Assembly (NCBI GenBank): GCA_022457155.1
Contig: JAJGOT010000051.1
Span: forward strand, 139,501-203,500
Length of the DNA stretch: 64,000 nt
Direction: 5' to 3'
Origin: Cladopsammia gracilis
Lineage: Eukaryota > Cnidaria > Anthozoa > Scleractinia > Dendrophylliidae
The first letter of the stretch is position 1. Each line of letters opens with the position of its first letter. Shown in pieces: positions 23,538-34,375 of this stretch. The position numbers and the translations under genes were made by a program. The notes below the pieces were generated by a model, which searched no databases, was not told the origin of the DNA, and was given only the letters and a program-made list of their open reading frames with translations.

Positions 23538-24807
23538 CAGTATCGAGAGTAGAAGGAATAAACAAATTCACGTGGGCTTTGGCAATACAGCCATTCATGA
23601 GTTCTACCTCATTGAGATACGAGCCACCACTATGCCGAGAAGAGACAATTGTGCATGCTTTCTGTTTACGAAAGTGCCTCTCTGTCCACAGAAACTGGAC
23701 CTCCAGGTGCCCAGGTCCCTCACCAGTTGTCCCGTCAACTCGTATGCAATCTATGGGCCTTTCCTCAAAGAAACTAGGCAACCTCTCTTCTAACATTTCT
23801 AGGTCAATCATGTGTTGAGTGGGGTTCTTCGGGAATAAGAAGTGGGGTTTAACCACACCAGCACATGCCTTCTCTGCGTATCAGACTTCATTAAAAGGTA
23901 GGACGTGGTCTGAAGTAACGATGAATACGGATTCACAAAGTCAGTTCTAGTTGTCAGTGCTGGCTCACTTTGAACGGTTATGCATCTAGCCTGTCTGTGG
24001 GTAAATGTCGTATCCAACCTAAATCCAGCCTGATCATCACGATTCAACAGCACTTTATCTCGGCCATCCTTAAGTTGTAAGGCATCAAGTCCTTTATAGA
24101 GGGTGCTACTCCAATGTGCATCTGGGTTTAGTTTTACCGAAAACCCTTTTCTTGATTTGCGACAAGTGACCTTTGCAATACCCTTGTACCTTTTCGCCGA
24201 GATACGCCGCTTGCTTCGAATGGCACACAGTTGTATGACAGTACCATAGCCAATTTTACAAGAATACTTTTCTTGGAGATGCTCTTGGATGCCTCTGTAT
24301 GTTACCTTTTTTCCTCTGGTTTGGCAGCCATCGAACGTTAATACACCTGTCCTCCTCCAAGCATCAGCACCAACTCTTTTAGATCTCACAAAATCCTCGA
24401 TGTCTTTACCAATTGTTGGATGCTCTTTGATCATGCGGCTTGCCCGTTTAGGAATTTTCCTTTTCAATAAACTTCGTTCTGCTACTTTCTTTGCTGCCTC
24501 TCGTTCTGCCTTTCTTTTGATTGCGGCTCGTGTTTGTTGAATTGACTGTACTCCTTCCGGTGAGAGTATTTCTTTTGGTAAGACTGGCGTAGTGAATTCT
24601 TCATCTTCAGACAACACCTCACTTCCTTCTATCAAAGTCGGCTCACAGCGTTTAAAAAGAACAAAAAGAACATAATTTTGGCTTAGGAGCATTTTTATTG
24701 AGCTAGATTATAATTGATATTCATAAAGCTGTACACTTTAAAGCTACTACAAACAGAGTAGGGGCCGGAGATCGCGACTGAATCTGCTTGCAGCTTCTTT
24801 ATTATAC

Positions 24808-25206
24808 ATTTAACATTCAAAACTGCTAGCTCTATTAGTGAATGTATCGCTTTGTATTCTTTAATACTATAAAAACCTATAATAACTATCGGGAAAACAT
24901 CTGTTCGAAATCCCTACAATCAAAGCACCAGAGGCTAAATTCCAATGCGAATAGTTTACGTTGGATCCGTTTGATGAATATTCAACAGCAAGAATGACGA
25001 AGACATATTTAACATTCAAAACTGCTAGCTCTATTAGTGAATGTATCGCTTTGTATTCTTTAGTACTATAAAAACCTATAATAACTATCGGGAAATTATC
25101 TGTTCGAAATCCCTACAATCAAAGCAGCAGAGGCTAAATTCCAATGCGAATAGTTTACGTTGGATCCATTTGATGAATATTCAACAGCAAGAATGACGAA
25201 GACATA
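24808..25206. repeat. 199-bp tandem duplication in intron 1 of the PHD gene
   Basis: ATTTAACATTCAAAACTGC begins copies at 24808 and 25007, and both end near AGAATGACGAAGACAT. The copies differ at only a few bases, so the duplication is young. It lies between exon 1 (MNGTDEK) and exon 2. Confidence 0.85.
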
Positions 25207-25564
25207 AATAATTCATTCTCGAGAAAATATGACTTAGCGTGGAGAATATCATTCACGGATTGGGCAATGAAGCATGAATCCCTAGCTGAGTCCCAATAAA
25301 ACTTACGGATGGATAAAACAAGAAAATGCCACAGGATTTAACTCACCTTTTCATCTGTTCCATTCATCTTGCCGGCGAAGGTCAACGAGGAAGAGTATTT
25401 AGTGTGCTATTTTTGTTCTTCGGTCCCATTCCCTCTCAATCAAGCCGAGCGTTACAACCCCGCTACGAAATCCCGGCAAAATGACAAACGTGTTACTGAC
25501 CCCGTCTCCCCGGGAAAATGCTTTATCACAGGAACATTTTTCCCCGGCCATGCCCCCGATACTC

Positions 25565-25618
25565 CCCCGCTATGTCCCGGGGGTTGGGGGGCCGGGGTTT
25601 CAATTGACTAGTGCATTA
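25565..25618 (-). repeat. Outer transposon, right inverted end with TTA duplication
   Basis: Read inward on minus from 25615 it begins TGCACTAGTCAATTGAAACC and reaches GACATAGCGGGG. TTA follows at 25616-25618, matching 9018-9020. Confidence 0.8.
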
Positions 25619-27045
25619 CGGAATCACTTTCGGGGTTCGCGACATTTTTTTCTTTGCCCTCCCTAGTAAGTTGAATATTGTGCGTGTCTTTTTCGGGGGC
25701 ATGCTGGGATTTCCACTCGACGGCTTACCGTTCAAAACTTTTAAATACTTTCAGGTACGGTAAAAAGACAAACATTGTAGAATTCAAAGGAACTCTATTT
25801 GTAGAGGTCAAACAACACAGTAAAGGAGTAAAAAGGCATAATCGGTTTACTTCCATTGATCTAGTGGATCTACGGATTTATTATGTTCCTTCGGGCACAA
25901 GAACTTAACATTGTGTGCATCTTCTTCTGATCCATTACCAACTTGAAAACATCAGTGCTATATCGAGGTGACTGGTCGGCTGCCGAAAAACTCTAGATTG
26001 GCAGGTTAGTCTTTTAACGGTTATTTGGAGTCAAATTTAAGAAATATTTGTTGAAAAGTGCTTGAGTTTTGTAATTTCATCTGGCAGCTTGTTTATTTTC
26101 TTGTGAAGCTCCTGTAGTTTTCATGGATTCTCTGATAACTTTAAAAGAGTTTACACTTTAATGTAAAAAATATCGTGAAATAATAAAACACTTTTTTTGC
26201 CTAAGTCAACGGCTTTATTTGATCTAAAAAGATAAGATTTCTTTTCAGTTTATCATGGCAAGTTTTTCGCCTATCAAAATTTGCTCTAATGGAAAGAAGT
26301 TGAGAACTGACACGATGCGACTTCGAAAAACATCACTTGCCTATAAATAGAGAATAAAGGAAATCAATTGAACCTAAATGCACAAATGTGTTTACGAAAG
26401 ATTACACCAAAAACCATGCTTGCCAGCAATCCAGGGAGGGAAGACTTTAGTCGGATGCTTCCCGGTTTTGGAGCGGCCAGTTTTCTTTAGTTGCTGGCTT
26501 CAGCCTTGTTTTTTTAATATATCTTCATCAATTTTCGAAACGCTTTGCTCATGTCAATTCTCCTTTTCGACGTTTGTTTGATTTAACCGGTCAGGAACAA
26601 TTGTTTTTCTGCTTTTTTTATATACTTTTTTATTCGCAAAAATGGCCACTGGCAAAAGATTTTTGCAGATAAACAAAAATTTCAAACAACAAGAGTTTGG
26701 CCGCCAAACAAAAACTTGCAGTCAATTGAAGTAACAACACGCCAGCCTTTCCTTGGATTTTATGCCTTAGGATGCTCGTTTTATGTATAAAAAACACTAG
26801 TCTCGTTTGACTTTAAGTTGTTCAAATTTTGAATGGTGAAAAGGAGCCAATGTAAACAATCTTCGTAAAGAAAGGCAAAAGGTACGCGTTCTGCTGATCG
26901 AAGCAGCATCGCCAATTAGCTCAAAATAGTTTCATTACCGAGGCTGTGTCGTTTGCAAAATAGAGAAAGAATTTAGCACTTTTAGGCTGCAGAAGACCTA
27001 TAAACACATTTTTATAGATTTTTGAGAACTCTATTTATCTTAGTA
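25619..27045. other. No recognisable gene
   Basis: AT-rich sequence with short open frames on both strands, none with a domain I recognise. Confidence 0.5.
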
Positions 27046-27166
27046 AAGAAGTATTTTTGTTTGTGTCACGATGTAGTCACTTCCGATGTGGATTGTGACG
27101 TTTCGACTGCATACTGCTAGTCTTCTTCAGGCGATGGGGTCGACTGGTTACGCGTCACTTTATGAA
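27046..27166 (-). repeat. Half copy of the 54342 palindrome
   Basis: TAGTAAAGAAGTATTTTTG onward matches one arm of the palindrome at 54342-54583, through TCTTCTTCAGGCGATGGGG and GGTTACGCGTC. Only one arm is present. Confidence 0.8.
27092..27135 (-). ncRNA. Hammerhead-ribozyme-like motif, decayed
   Basis: On minus: ATCGC, CTGAAGA, a GACT/AGTC hairpin, then GAAACGTC and ACAAT. The core is as in the 54488 copy, but the second stem I strand is ACAAT instead of GCGAT, so stem I is weakened by changes that look like CpG decay. Confidence 0.4.
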
Positions 27167-27301
27167 GCACGATGCTCTGCTGTGATTGGTTGGCTTTTCA
27201 ACAGCTGTGACGGGCGCATTTTTGATCCTCGTTGTTTCAGCGAATTGTTCCCTCGGCGGTCCGTAGTTGTACGGCTCTCCTGTTGTTGTGTTTCTTGATC
27301 A

Positions 27302-27338
<37 letters not shown>

Positions 27339-27598
27339 CCTGTTGATGTTGTTAGGGTTATATTAAATATAAAGTTTAGAAACTGAGCCAGGGAGTTGAC
27401 AGCTGGCATGAAAAGTGGGCGGAACTTAGTCTTTACCACCCGCGTTCGCGTTTAAATAATAACCAGTGTATCGCGCAATGCATGCGCAGAACGTATGCGC
27501 AATAACAATAGGTGGCACCGTCCTTAACAAACCCCAAAATGGAATGCATTTCTAGAGTTTCAGTGGTTGTCTATCTATGAATAATGAATTGTAACAGC

Positions 27599-29150
27599 CT
27601 AGTCAAATGGTATTATTGGGGGACATAAATTAACAAGAGCAGAACAAACCTTAATTACTCGATCAATTACAGGGATTCCTTCTTTAAAAGATCCATGAGG
27701 ATTGCTCATGAGAAAATCAGTAGGAAGTGTCCCCTGTAGTATTGTGTATTTGCTACGTAAAAGACCTATGGCTCTTTCCACATGGATGCAGACACTGGCA
27801 ATACCCCTTGTTGTTTCAACGTCAACTGTGTCAAGTTGATCCTTGCCTTTCGTAAAAGCTGGAATTACTAGCTTTGCTCCCTTGAAGGCAATACTCCTGA
27901 ATAGTGAAGCCACGATCGGCCATCACCATGTCCCCGGGAACCAACTTACTCAATATCCCACAGTTTTCAGTCAAAAACTTGTCTGAAGTTCGACCACCCC
28001 ATGCCTCAGAAACATAGGAAATGGTACCTTGTGGGGTGATACCCATTAGCACCTTGATAGTGTTGTGGTGCTTGTAGGAACTGAATGTTTGTGCTCTAGC
28101 AAGTAAATTAGTGGGTTTTTCAATGAAAATTTCGAAGCAGTCAATTATTACAGTAGTTTTTGTTCCAAAGCTGAACTTGAAGCATTGTGGCATTGTTCTT
28201 ATAAGACTTTCATGATCGGGCCAGTGGACAAATGGAGATAACCTTATGTCCATAGTCATCAACCAAGAATGAAATGTCCTGAATACTGTAGGAACTGAGA
28301 TGTTAAAGCGATAAGCTAGGTCTTGAGGAGATACATCTAATCTCAACTTAATCAGGACCACAACAAATTCTTGAAAAGGACTCAGTGATTGAGAGCGACA
28401 AGAAACAGACGGTGACGTGAGTTCAAACACAAAGTTCAGAATTTCACATGATGGGAGAACAGTGTAAAACAGCACTTTATCGTCGCTATTCCTGAAATAC
28501 TCTTCTTCAAATTCGATGACTTTCCTATTTGACGCAAATAAATAATCGAATTCCTCTCTGTGAGCTTGCATCATAAAATTTATGGCGTAAAACGTCAGTC
28601 TGAGTACACATCTCGTCAAAGCTTTTGACCTCGGTCTGACAACTTTTCTCATTTTCAGCAATGTCTTGATCGGCGAAGGAAACATCAATTTCCTCTGTTT
28701 CTTGAGTTTCTTCTGTTAATAAGGCGTAAAGGATATATTGGACGCTTGAGTTCCTTCATCATTCAACTTCTTCTTCCGTCTAGCTTTAGCTCGCTCCGCC
28801 CGATCCTGATCTGCTGTACTGCTATCTTTCTTTTTTTCTTTGAATGTCCCAGATTTAGCGTTGGCACCCAGTCAACATTGAACCTATCAAAGTCTTTTGC
28901 TGGCTTACCTGAGACGAAATGACGGCTACAAACACGGTCATTTTTTAGGATTTACTCCGTCAAGTCATCTCTGCTTATAGCCGCTATCCACTGCGTTCGA
29001 GGCTCTATTGAACGCTCGTCAGCTTCCTCGCCATGATTAGTATCAATTGAAGGCACTCTAAAGAAAGAAACACAGAACCATCACTACTTACTTCGTAACA
29101 TGAACTTTACAGTGTTTGTTTGTACACCAACATGGAGGATAGCAACGGTT
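27599..29150 (-). pseudogene. THAP-domain DDE_4 transposase (ISL2EU/PIF-Harbinger type), broken
   Basis: Minus strand. The THAP-like N-terminus has [16 protein letters not shown] and [12 protein letters not shown], then a [16 protein letters not shown] linker. A helix-turn-helix follows ([31 protein letters not shown]), then the DDE core: [13 protein letters not shown] (first D), [11 protein letters not shown] (second D) and [13 protein letters not shown] (E). All three catalytic residues survive, but the reading frame is broken by a stop near 28985 (DDLTE*), a shift near 28560 and another near 27890. An intron probably ends at 29059. Such enzymes cut and paste their element with short target duplications. 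A YqaJ partner gene typical of ISL2EU was not seen. Confidence 0.8.
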
Positions 29151-29329
29151 GTCAGGACTTTGGTCACGTGTGTGAAAACCGAGAATACATTCATGATTGC
29201 AAAAGAGTTAGAGGAAAATGGATAAGTCGAGGCATAAGTGAGATAACAAATTTATTCACCGAAAATACATAACACCTTTTACCCCCCTAAATTCCCTTAC
29301 ACATATGTGGCACTTAATCTAATCTAGCT

Positions 29330-30930
29330 CATTTTCCGGAGCAGCAGACCCTACAGAGAAAACAGAAATCATTGTTAATTCATTTCTTAGCGTCAAATTT
29401 TCAGGAAACATTTCCCGCAGTTTCACCAGAAATCAGCACAATTTGAACAAAGCCATCAAATTGTAACATTTTAACAGTTTTGAAATACGTTTTCAATAAA
29501 TACTAAACTGAACATTTACCGGCGTTCATCATGATGTCTTTGATTACCATCAAGGCCAGTGTCACAAACAGCAAGGCCATTGGACTGTGTAGTCCCTGTT
29601 TGGACAGATAGCATACAACAAGATACATGAGTCACACTAAAAGCTCGGGCATACACTCCCACATACCCACACACACGCACATGGAGCCGCCCCATCTCCT
29701 AAATAAGTTTGACCGTCGACACCTATTTGATATGTTAATGCTGAAACCTCGAACTTTATGATGATTTTATATCTCCATGCTTATATGTGATAGCTTCTAC
29801 TTACAGCATCTAACTGGGCTAACTTGCTCTCAAGGAAAGCCCCCAATGCCCGTAGAAAAGCGGCTACCTGATCGTCATTGAAGGTTAGCTGTATAAACAA
29901 AAAATATTGCAAGCCTAAGAGAATGTTTCATTTTTGAATCCAATTGAGTCCAGCGAATTTGTAGTAGAGTGAGGCCATAAGTCTCTGCAAACCGCAGTGC
30001 TTTTCACTTCAAAATAGCAAATTGTAGCACTTGGCCTAGAACTATGACTTGATGAAATGCTATACAATTTATGTCAAGAACATTGCTAAGAACAGTTTCA
30101 GGCTCCAAAAAAAGTGTACCTTATCCCCTTGATATGGCGCTGTTGATGCTGAATTCCAACTTGCTCGATTGTTAGCCCCTTGTGTCCACCTTGCTGTTGC
30201 ACTGCTCTCAAATGATGCATGGCGTCATACAGCTCTGATGCTTTCTCTGTCAATAAACAAGTTACAACCGTTGTTAGATAAAGTACGTCCTTTAAAACCA
30301 CTACAATAATTTGCGTGTTTGTGAAAGGTCTTTATTGTAGACATCAGCCATAGAATTGTTCAATTACAGCAATATTAGCTTTGTTACCTTCAAGTTCTTT
30401 CGCTAGTCTTTGGTTTTCGCTGACTAGTTTCTCGTTTTCTTCTTTCAGGTTGACAATTATTTCCTGTGGTGCTTGACTTATTTCCTTTGGATTCAGGGCG
30501 ATCCCACACCAATACTGTGAGCGCGTTGCTCGAATGGTTTGCAGTGTGCTTAATGTTGTGAAGCTTCTTCATCATGTAGTTTGCTCTACCATAGAGAGCA
30601 AGTCCTACACGATTTCGACAACATGACGACAGTCTGTAGCCAATTTTTCTCAAGTTTTCTTGGAGGACGTCGAACATTTGGCCTGGAATGAGGTTGCGCC
30701 ACTGCCAGAAAGCCTCTCCGTTTATTTCTAGATAAAACGTCAGATCGTATCCATTTTTTCGCGGTGTAAACATGTGCAAGAAAGCAGGGTTGATCAGGGA
30801 TTCTACGAGCTCTGAAGAGAGCTCCCGATCAACACGCTGCATTTCTTGTACGGATGACATTAGAGACATTTTGAAGAAGCGTATTCTGATGAAGCCGAAA
30901 TGTAGAAATGAATATTGCGACGGTGACAAG
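29330..30930 (-). pseudogene. Unrecognised coiled-coil gene, probably broken
   Basis: Minus-strand exon 30881-30388 encodes VQEMQRVDRELSSELVESL and a compact domain (FYLEINGEAFWQWRNLIPGQ, CCRNRVGLALYGRA). A leucine-zipper-like end (KEENEKLVSENQRLAKELE) is reached only by a frameshift near 30485. Further candidate exons are 30246-30120, about 29891-29806, 29605-29522 and 29352-29330 (ends APENEL), each with AG/GT borders. Phases do not all agree. I do not recognise the family. It sits just upstream of the THAP transposase on the same strand and could be its partner gene or a separate relic. Confidence 0.4.
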
Positions 30931-30959
30931 CACTTATCATGTCACTTAAAGTATTGTTT

Positions 30960-33900
30960 GTGTTAGCACCTCAAATACAATACTTAATTGGGCCAGCATA
31001 TGCACTATTGTTTGCGAAGGTGGAGCTTAGAATACTCGCGGGAGATTCAAAGCGAGTCCCATGCATTGTTATCAGAGTTTCTTCGAAGAGGGAAACCGAA
31101 AACGTCATTACAAACTAAGAAAGTTGGATTTTGCCGGCACTTTAAATCATTATTTTTCTAAGAAAATTTGCAGAAAGCTTCCTCAAATACCAAACAATCA
31201 AAGCCATATGCTAAGTAAGAAGTTAGGCAGTTCGTTGAAGAGAAATTCAACCTCAAAATGTAAGCATTGTGTTTTCTCATACTAACCGAATGCGGAAATA
31301 GACAAACTTTGAGTAAATTTCGCCACTGGTTTCTTAAGTGGTAAAAATTCAAGAAAGGTCTATCTTTTCGTTGATATATCTTCTGTAAAAGCCATATGCT
31401 AAGTAGTAACAAATAAACCTAGTAAGCTCATAATCTCGCAAAATGCAGCCGCTGTTTAGTGCTTTCTGGTCATTTTCTCTATTGTCCGGCCGTCTGCTAC
31501 GCTTATTGAATTTGAATTTTTGCATTGGGTACCCATTTAAGTCCCGGATGTGTCGCGGCATTCTGGGCGATGTCTAAGAACGTGGCGAGTCATCTAAAAA
31601 CTTTTCGATGCAAGTGATTCTTTGTGCCTCAGTCATAGACTCAATGCGAGGCATATAAGCTGTCCATTTTTAATAGATCGCGATTCATTGTCATGCAAGT
31701 TCTTTGACAAGTAGCACTTTCTCTCATGAAGCTGCACCACTGAGTTCCTCCATAAGTGAACCTTAAAATTGGAATGAAACATTCTGTTTGCAAAATTATT
31801 AATTAAAAGAAATCCAATGTGCATGCAGTTTCCAGAAAATATCAGTATCCACCTGAAAGGAGGGGAATGGGGTGCTCTCAAAAAACAAAACTTAAGTTAG
31901 AAGCAAAACAGGAATTTCCAGAGGAACGGGGGGTTCAAACCAAAAAACCTTCCATGGGGAGAGGATGGATATTTTCTGGAACAACAATGTCTAAGAGTTA
32001 CCAGAGTGAAAGACTTTGGTGTAATTCATAGTTGTGTAACTGAGGACCAAATGGAAATAAGGTGATCAATTTCAGTCTATGCTGAACTTTCACCTCGGTT
32101 AGTAAGGGTGGCTGAGATTTCAGCCTGGCTTGCAAAGTTATATAGACAGCCATCTTAAATGAAATTTCCCACCTGTGCTAAAATCACAGCCCCACCCTCC
32201 TCCTCCAACCAGGTTTAAAATGGCCACGTAATCAGCCCCTCAGTGTATAATTTTGATCACAAAAGCAGGTCAAGAGAAATAATGAAGAAGTTTATCACCA
32301 AAAAATGTTTTCAATAAACTGTTATCAATTTATAACTGAATATTGACCATGGGGCTTGATAAAAAAATAAAATATATTAAATCATCATTAGTATCTCTTC
32401 ACTCAAAACCCGATAATTATCTGGGTGGATTCCTAAGTGGTAGGTGCCATAAAGTTGCACCCCTTCAGCTGGGTCATGATGGCTGACAAGCCAATGTCAA
32501 AGTGTTGACATGTTCATTTTTTACTCCTGATGCAAATGTAATGCTTCCACCAGGAAAATCGCGTCAAATTACTGCTCTGAAAAGAGATCAACCTGTAATA
32601 CACAACGAAAACCACTGACCAAAAACACTGCATCTCAACTCATTACAATTGATTGAGTACAGCATACTTTTACGAATGAAAATGTCTTCATAATCTTCAC
32701 AAAACCTTGTGGCAGCCTGAAAACAAAATTCCCTGACTTCTTCCTTACTATGGCAATCCTGCAAATGTATTGTTATGATAATAATAATATAGTTTGACTG
32801 TAAGTGACTTTAAGATCAAGTAGCGACATCTCAATTAAAAAAAAAACGATTGAAAACATTTCTTTTTAAGAATGCCTTTAATTTGTGAACAATGGTTAGA
32901 ATATTTAACTTTTTGCTTATTGTTAAGCGCTTTTGAATATTATTTTTAAAGTATTAGCGCTATATAAATTTATTATTATTAATATAGTGCAAAATCACTA
33001 ATTGTCCTAAGCGCTTTACAATGTAAAGAAACCAGCAAACAAAACGGTTATGTTGCAGCAATACGTTTTTAAACCCAGTACTTTTTATGAAATACAAAAT
33101 TGTACAAAATTAATGTTCCTGGCTGGTATTCAAATAATTACACTGAAGGAATTTAGGTTGGAAGTCATCCATCACAGAAGATATTTTTAGAACATCAATA
33201 GAAACACTGGAGAAAATTTTCAAAGATATTTATTTTATCAATAACGGAGGTAATTGTTATCTTGAACAGCACGTCTCCTATGCATGACAGACACGCCAAA
33301 AGAGTAAAGCTATAAGCTTGTTTTATATTTCTGTACTGTAAAATAATTTCTTTCATATGAAATTAAGTGGCGTGGACAAGCATAAATGAAAGACAAAAAT
33401 CAGGCTACAATAAGTTTACAGTTACCACAGGGTCGGCTTATTGACATGTTTTTCAACTGTTTTAATGATGGCTTTACACCACAGCAAGAATCTTTGGAGT
33501 CATTCGAACTTAAGCAAGGAGATGACGGCAATTTGAATATTTCAGTGCTGCTTGTCATATTATCAATAGAGTTAGATTCACTGGAAAATCAAAATCCAGT
33601 TATAATAAAAATAATAATCTTTATTGAGCTCATTTTTATATAGACAATTAATTTTACAATTTTTTTTTAAGATTAAAAAATTATTCTATTGAGTAGCAAA
33701 AATAAAGTGCGAGCTCCCCTTACAGTTTAAGTTCTACATAAATAGCAGGTGAATAATCAAAGAAGGAAAAGGAAAACGTAAAGGAAAAATTACTTAATTT
33801 CTTGTTCTAATAAATATGGCGTTTTACTAGCTTCGGGAATGAAAACAAACTTGAGTCTTTTAGAGAAGATGAAAGGTCTTTCCAAATATCAATTGCCACC

Positions 33901-34375
33901 AAAGAAATTAATTGTTTACCTGTATTAGTTCGAACTGTAGACTTAAAAAGATTCTGTTCAGCTGCATATCTTGTGTTGTCCCTATGGATATTACTAGCAT
34001 ATTGAAACGTAAAATATTTCAGGCAAGTGGCCTTTATGCCATGAATGTAAAAATTTCAAAACTTGAAGACAATAAACATTCACTGTTAGAAGGATTTCTT
34101 GACAAAACAGAATGTCATGGGCACTTGACTACAAAAAATGGAACTCCTATAACGAAAAAAATTGCTAGATTATAAACTACTGTTCAAGTAGGTAGTACTC
34201 GCTTAACACTTGTATAATCTACATGTGCATGTTACATTAGGTCTAGTTAGGTTTGCGAGCTAAAAACTTCACCACCACTCGAAAGAGTTTTGAGAAATGC
34301 ATGCCAGGTTTTAGTACCAACATGCTGGGTTTTGGAAATCCTCCCTTATGGGGCTATCGAAAATGTCGTTTTAGA
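30960..34375. other. No certain gene
   Basis: AT-rich region with many short open frames. The plus frame at 33386-33643 (KDKNQATISLQLPQGRLIDM) and the one at 33912-34175 look weakly protein-like but match nothing I know. Confidence 0.4.
32925..32990 (+). repeat. LINE-like 3' tail motif
   Basis: TTAAGCGCTTTTGAATATT followed by AGCGCTATATAAATTTATTATTATTA resembles the 3' ends of L2/CR1-type LINEs. No coding part adjoins it. Confidence 0.4.

Larger units (their letters stand above)
9928..25367 (-). pseudogene. D/D/E-like plus PHD protein of the outer transposon, split by insertion
   Basis: Minus-strand gene. Exon 1 is 25367-25347 (MNGTDEK, then GTGAGT). Exon 2 runs from 24641 to the insertion point at 23537/11188 and resumes to 10387. 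Exon 3 is 10279-10154 and exon 4 is 10029-9928. Exon 2 starts with a basic, Lys/Arg-rich stretch, then DDQAGFRLD, IRVDGTTGEGPGHLEVQF and VELMNGCIAKAHVNLFIPS. These D, D and E segments look like an RNase H-fold transposase core, which is my inference. After the insertion it continues in frame with GLNKTKLTENLELATDVYI, a Cys/His segment (CHKTGCPHPLC, CQDCAKFC) and a basic tail. Exons 3-4 hold PHD-finger pieces. A 1-base frameshift lies near 23875. The family is a multicopy cnidarian type with no function I can name. Confidence 0.75.
9021..25615. mobile_element. Outer DNA transposon encoding a PHD protein, split by a second transposon
   Basis: Inverted ends of about 50 bp (9021-9070 and 25565-25615) start TGCACTAGTCAATTGAAACC and end ACATAGCGGGG. 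They are flanked on both sides by TTA, a likely 3-bp target duplication. The span is 16.6 kb, of which 12.35 kb is a later insertion, leaving an element of about 4.2 kb. Its single gene runs on the minus strand from ATG 25367 to a stop at 9928. I do not recognise the superfamily. Short elements with these ends would be its MITEs. Confidence 0.75.
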
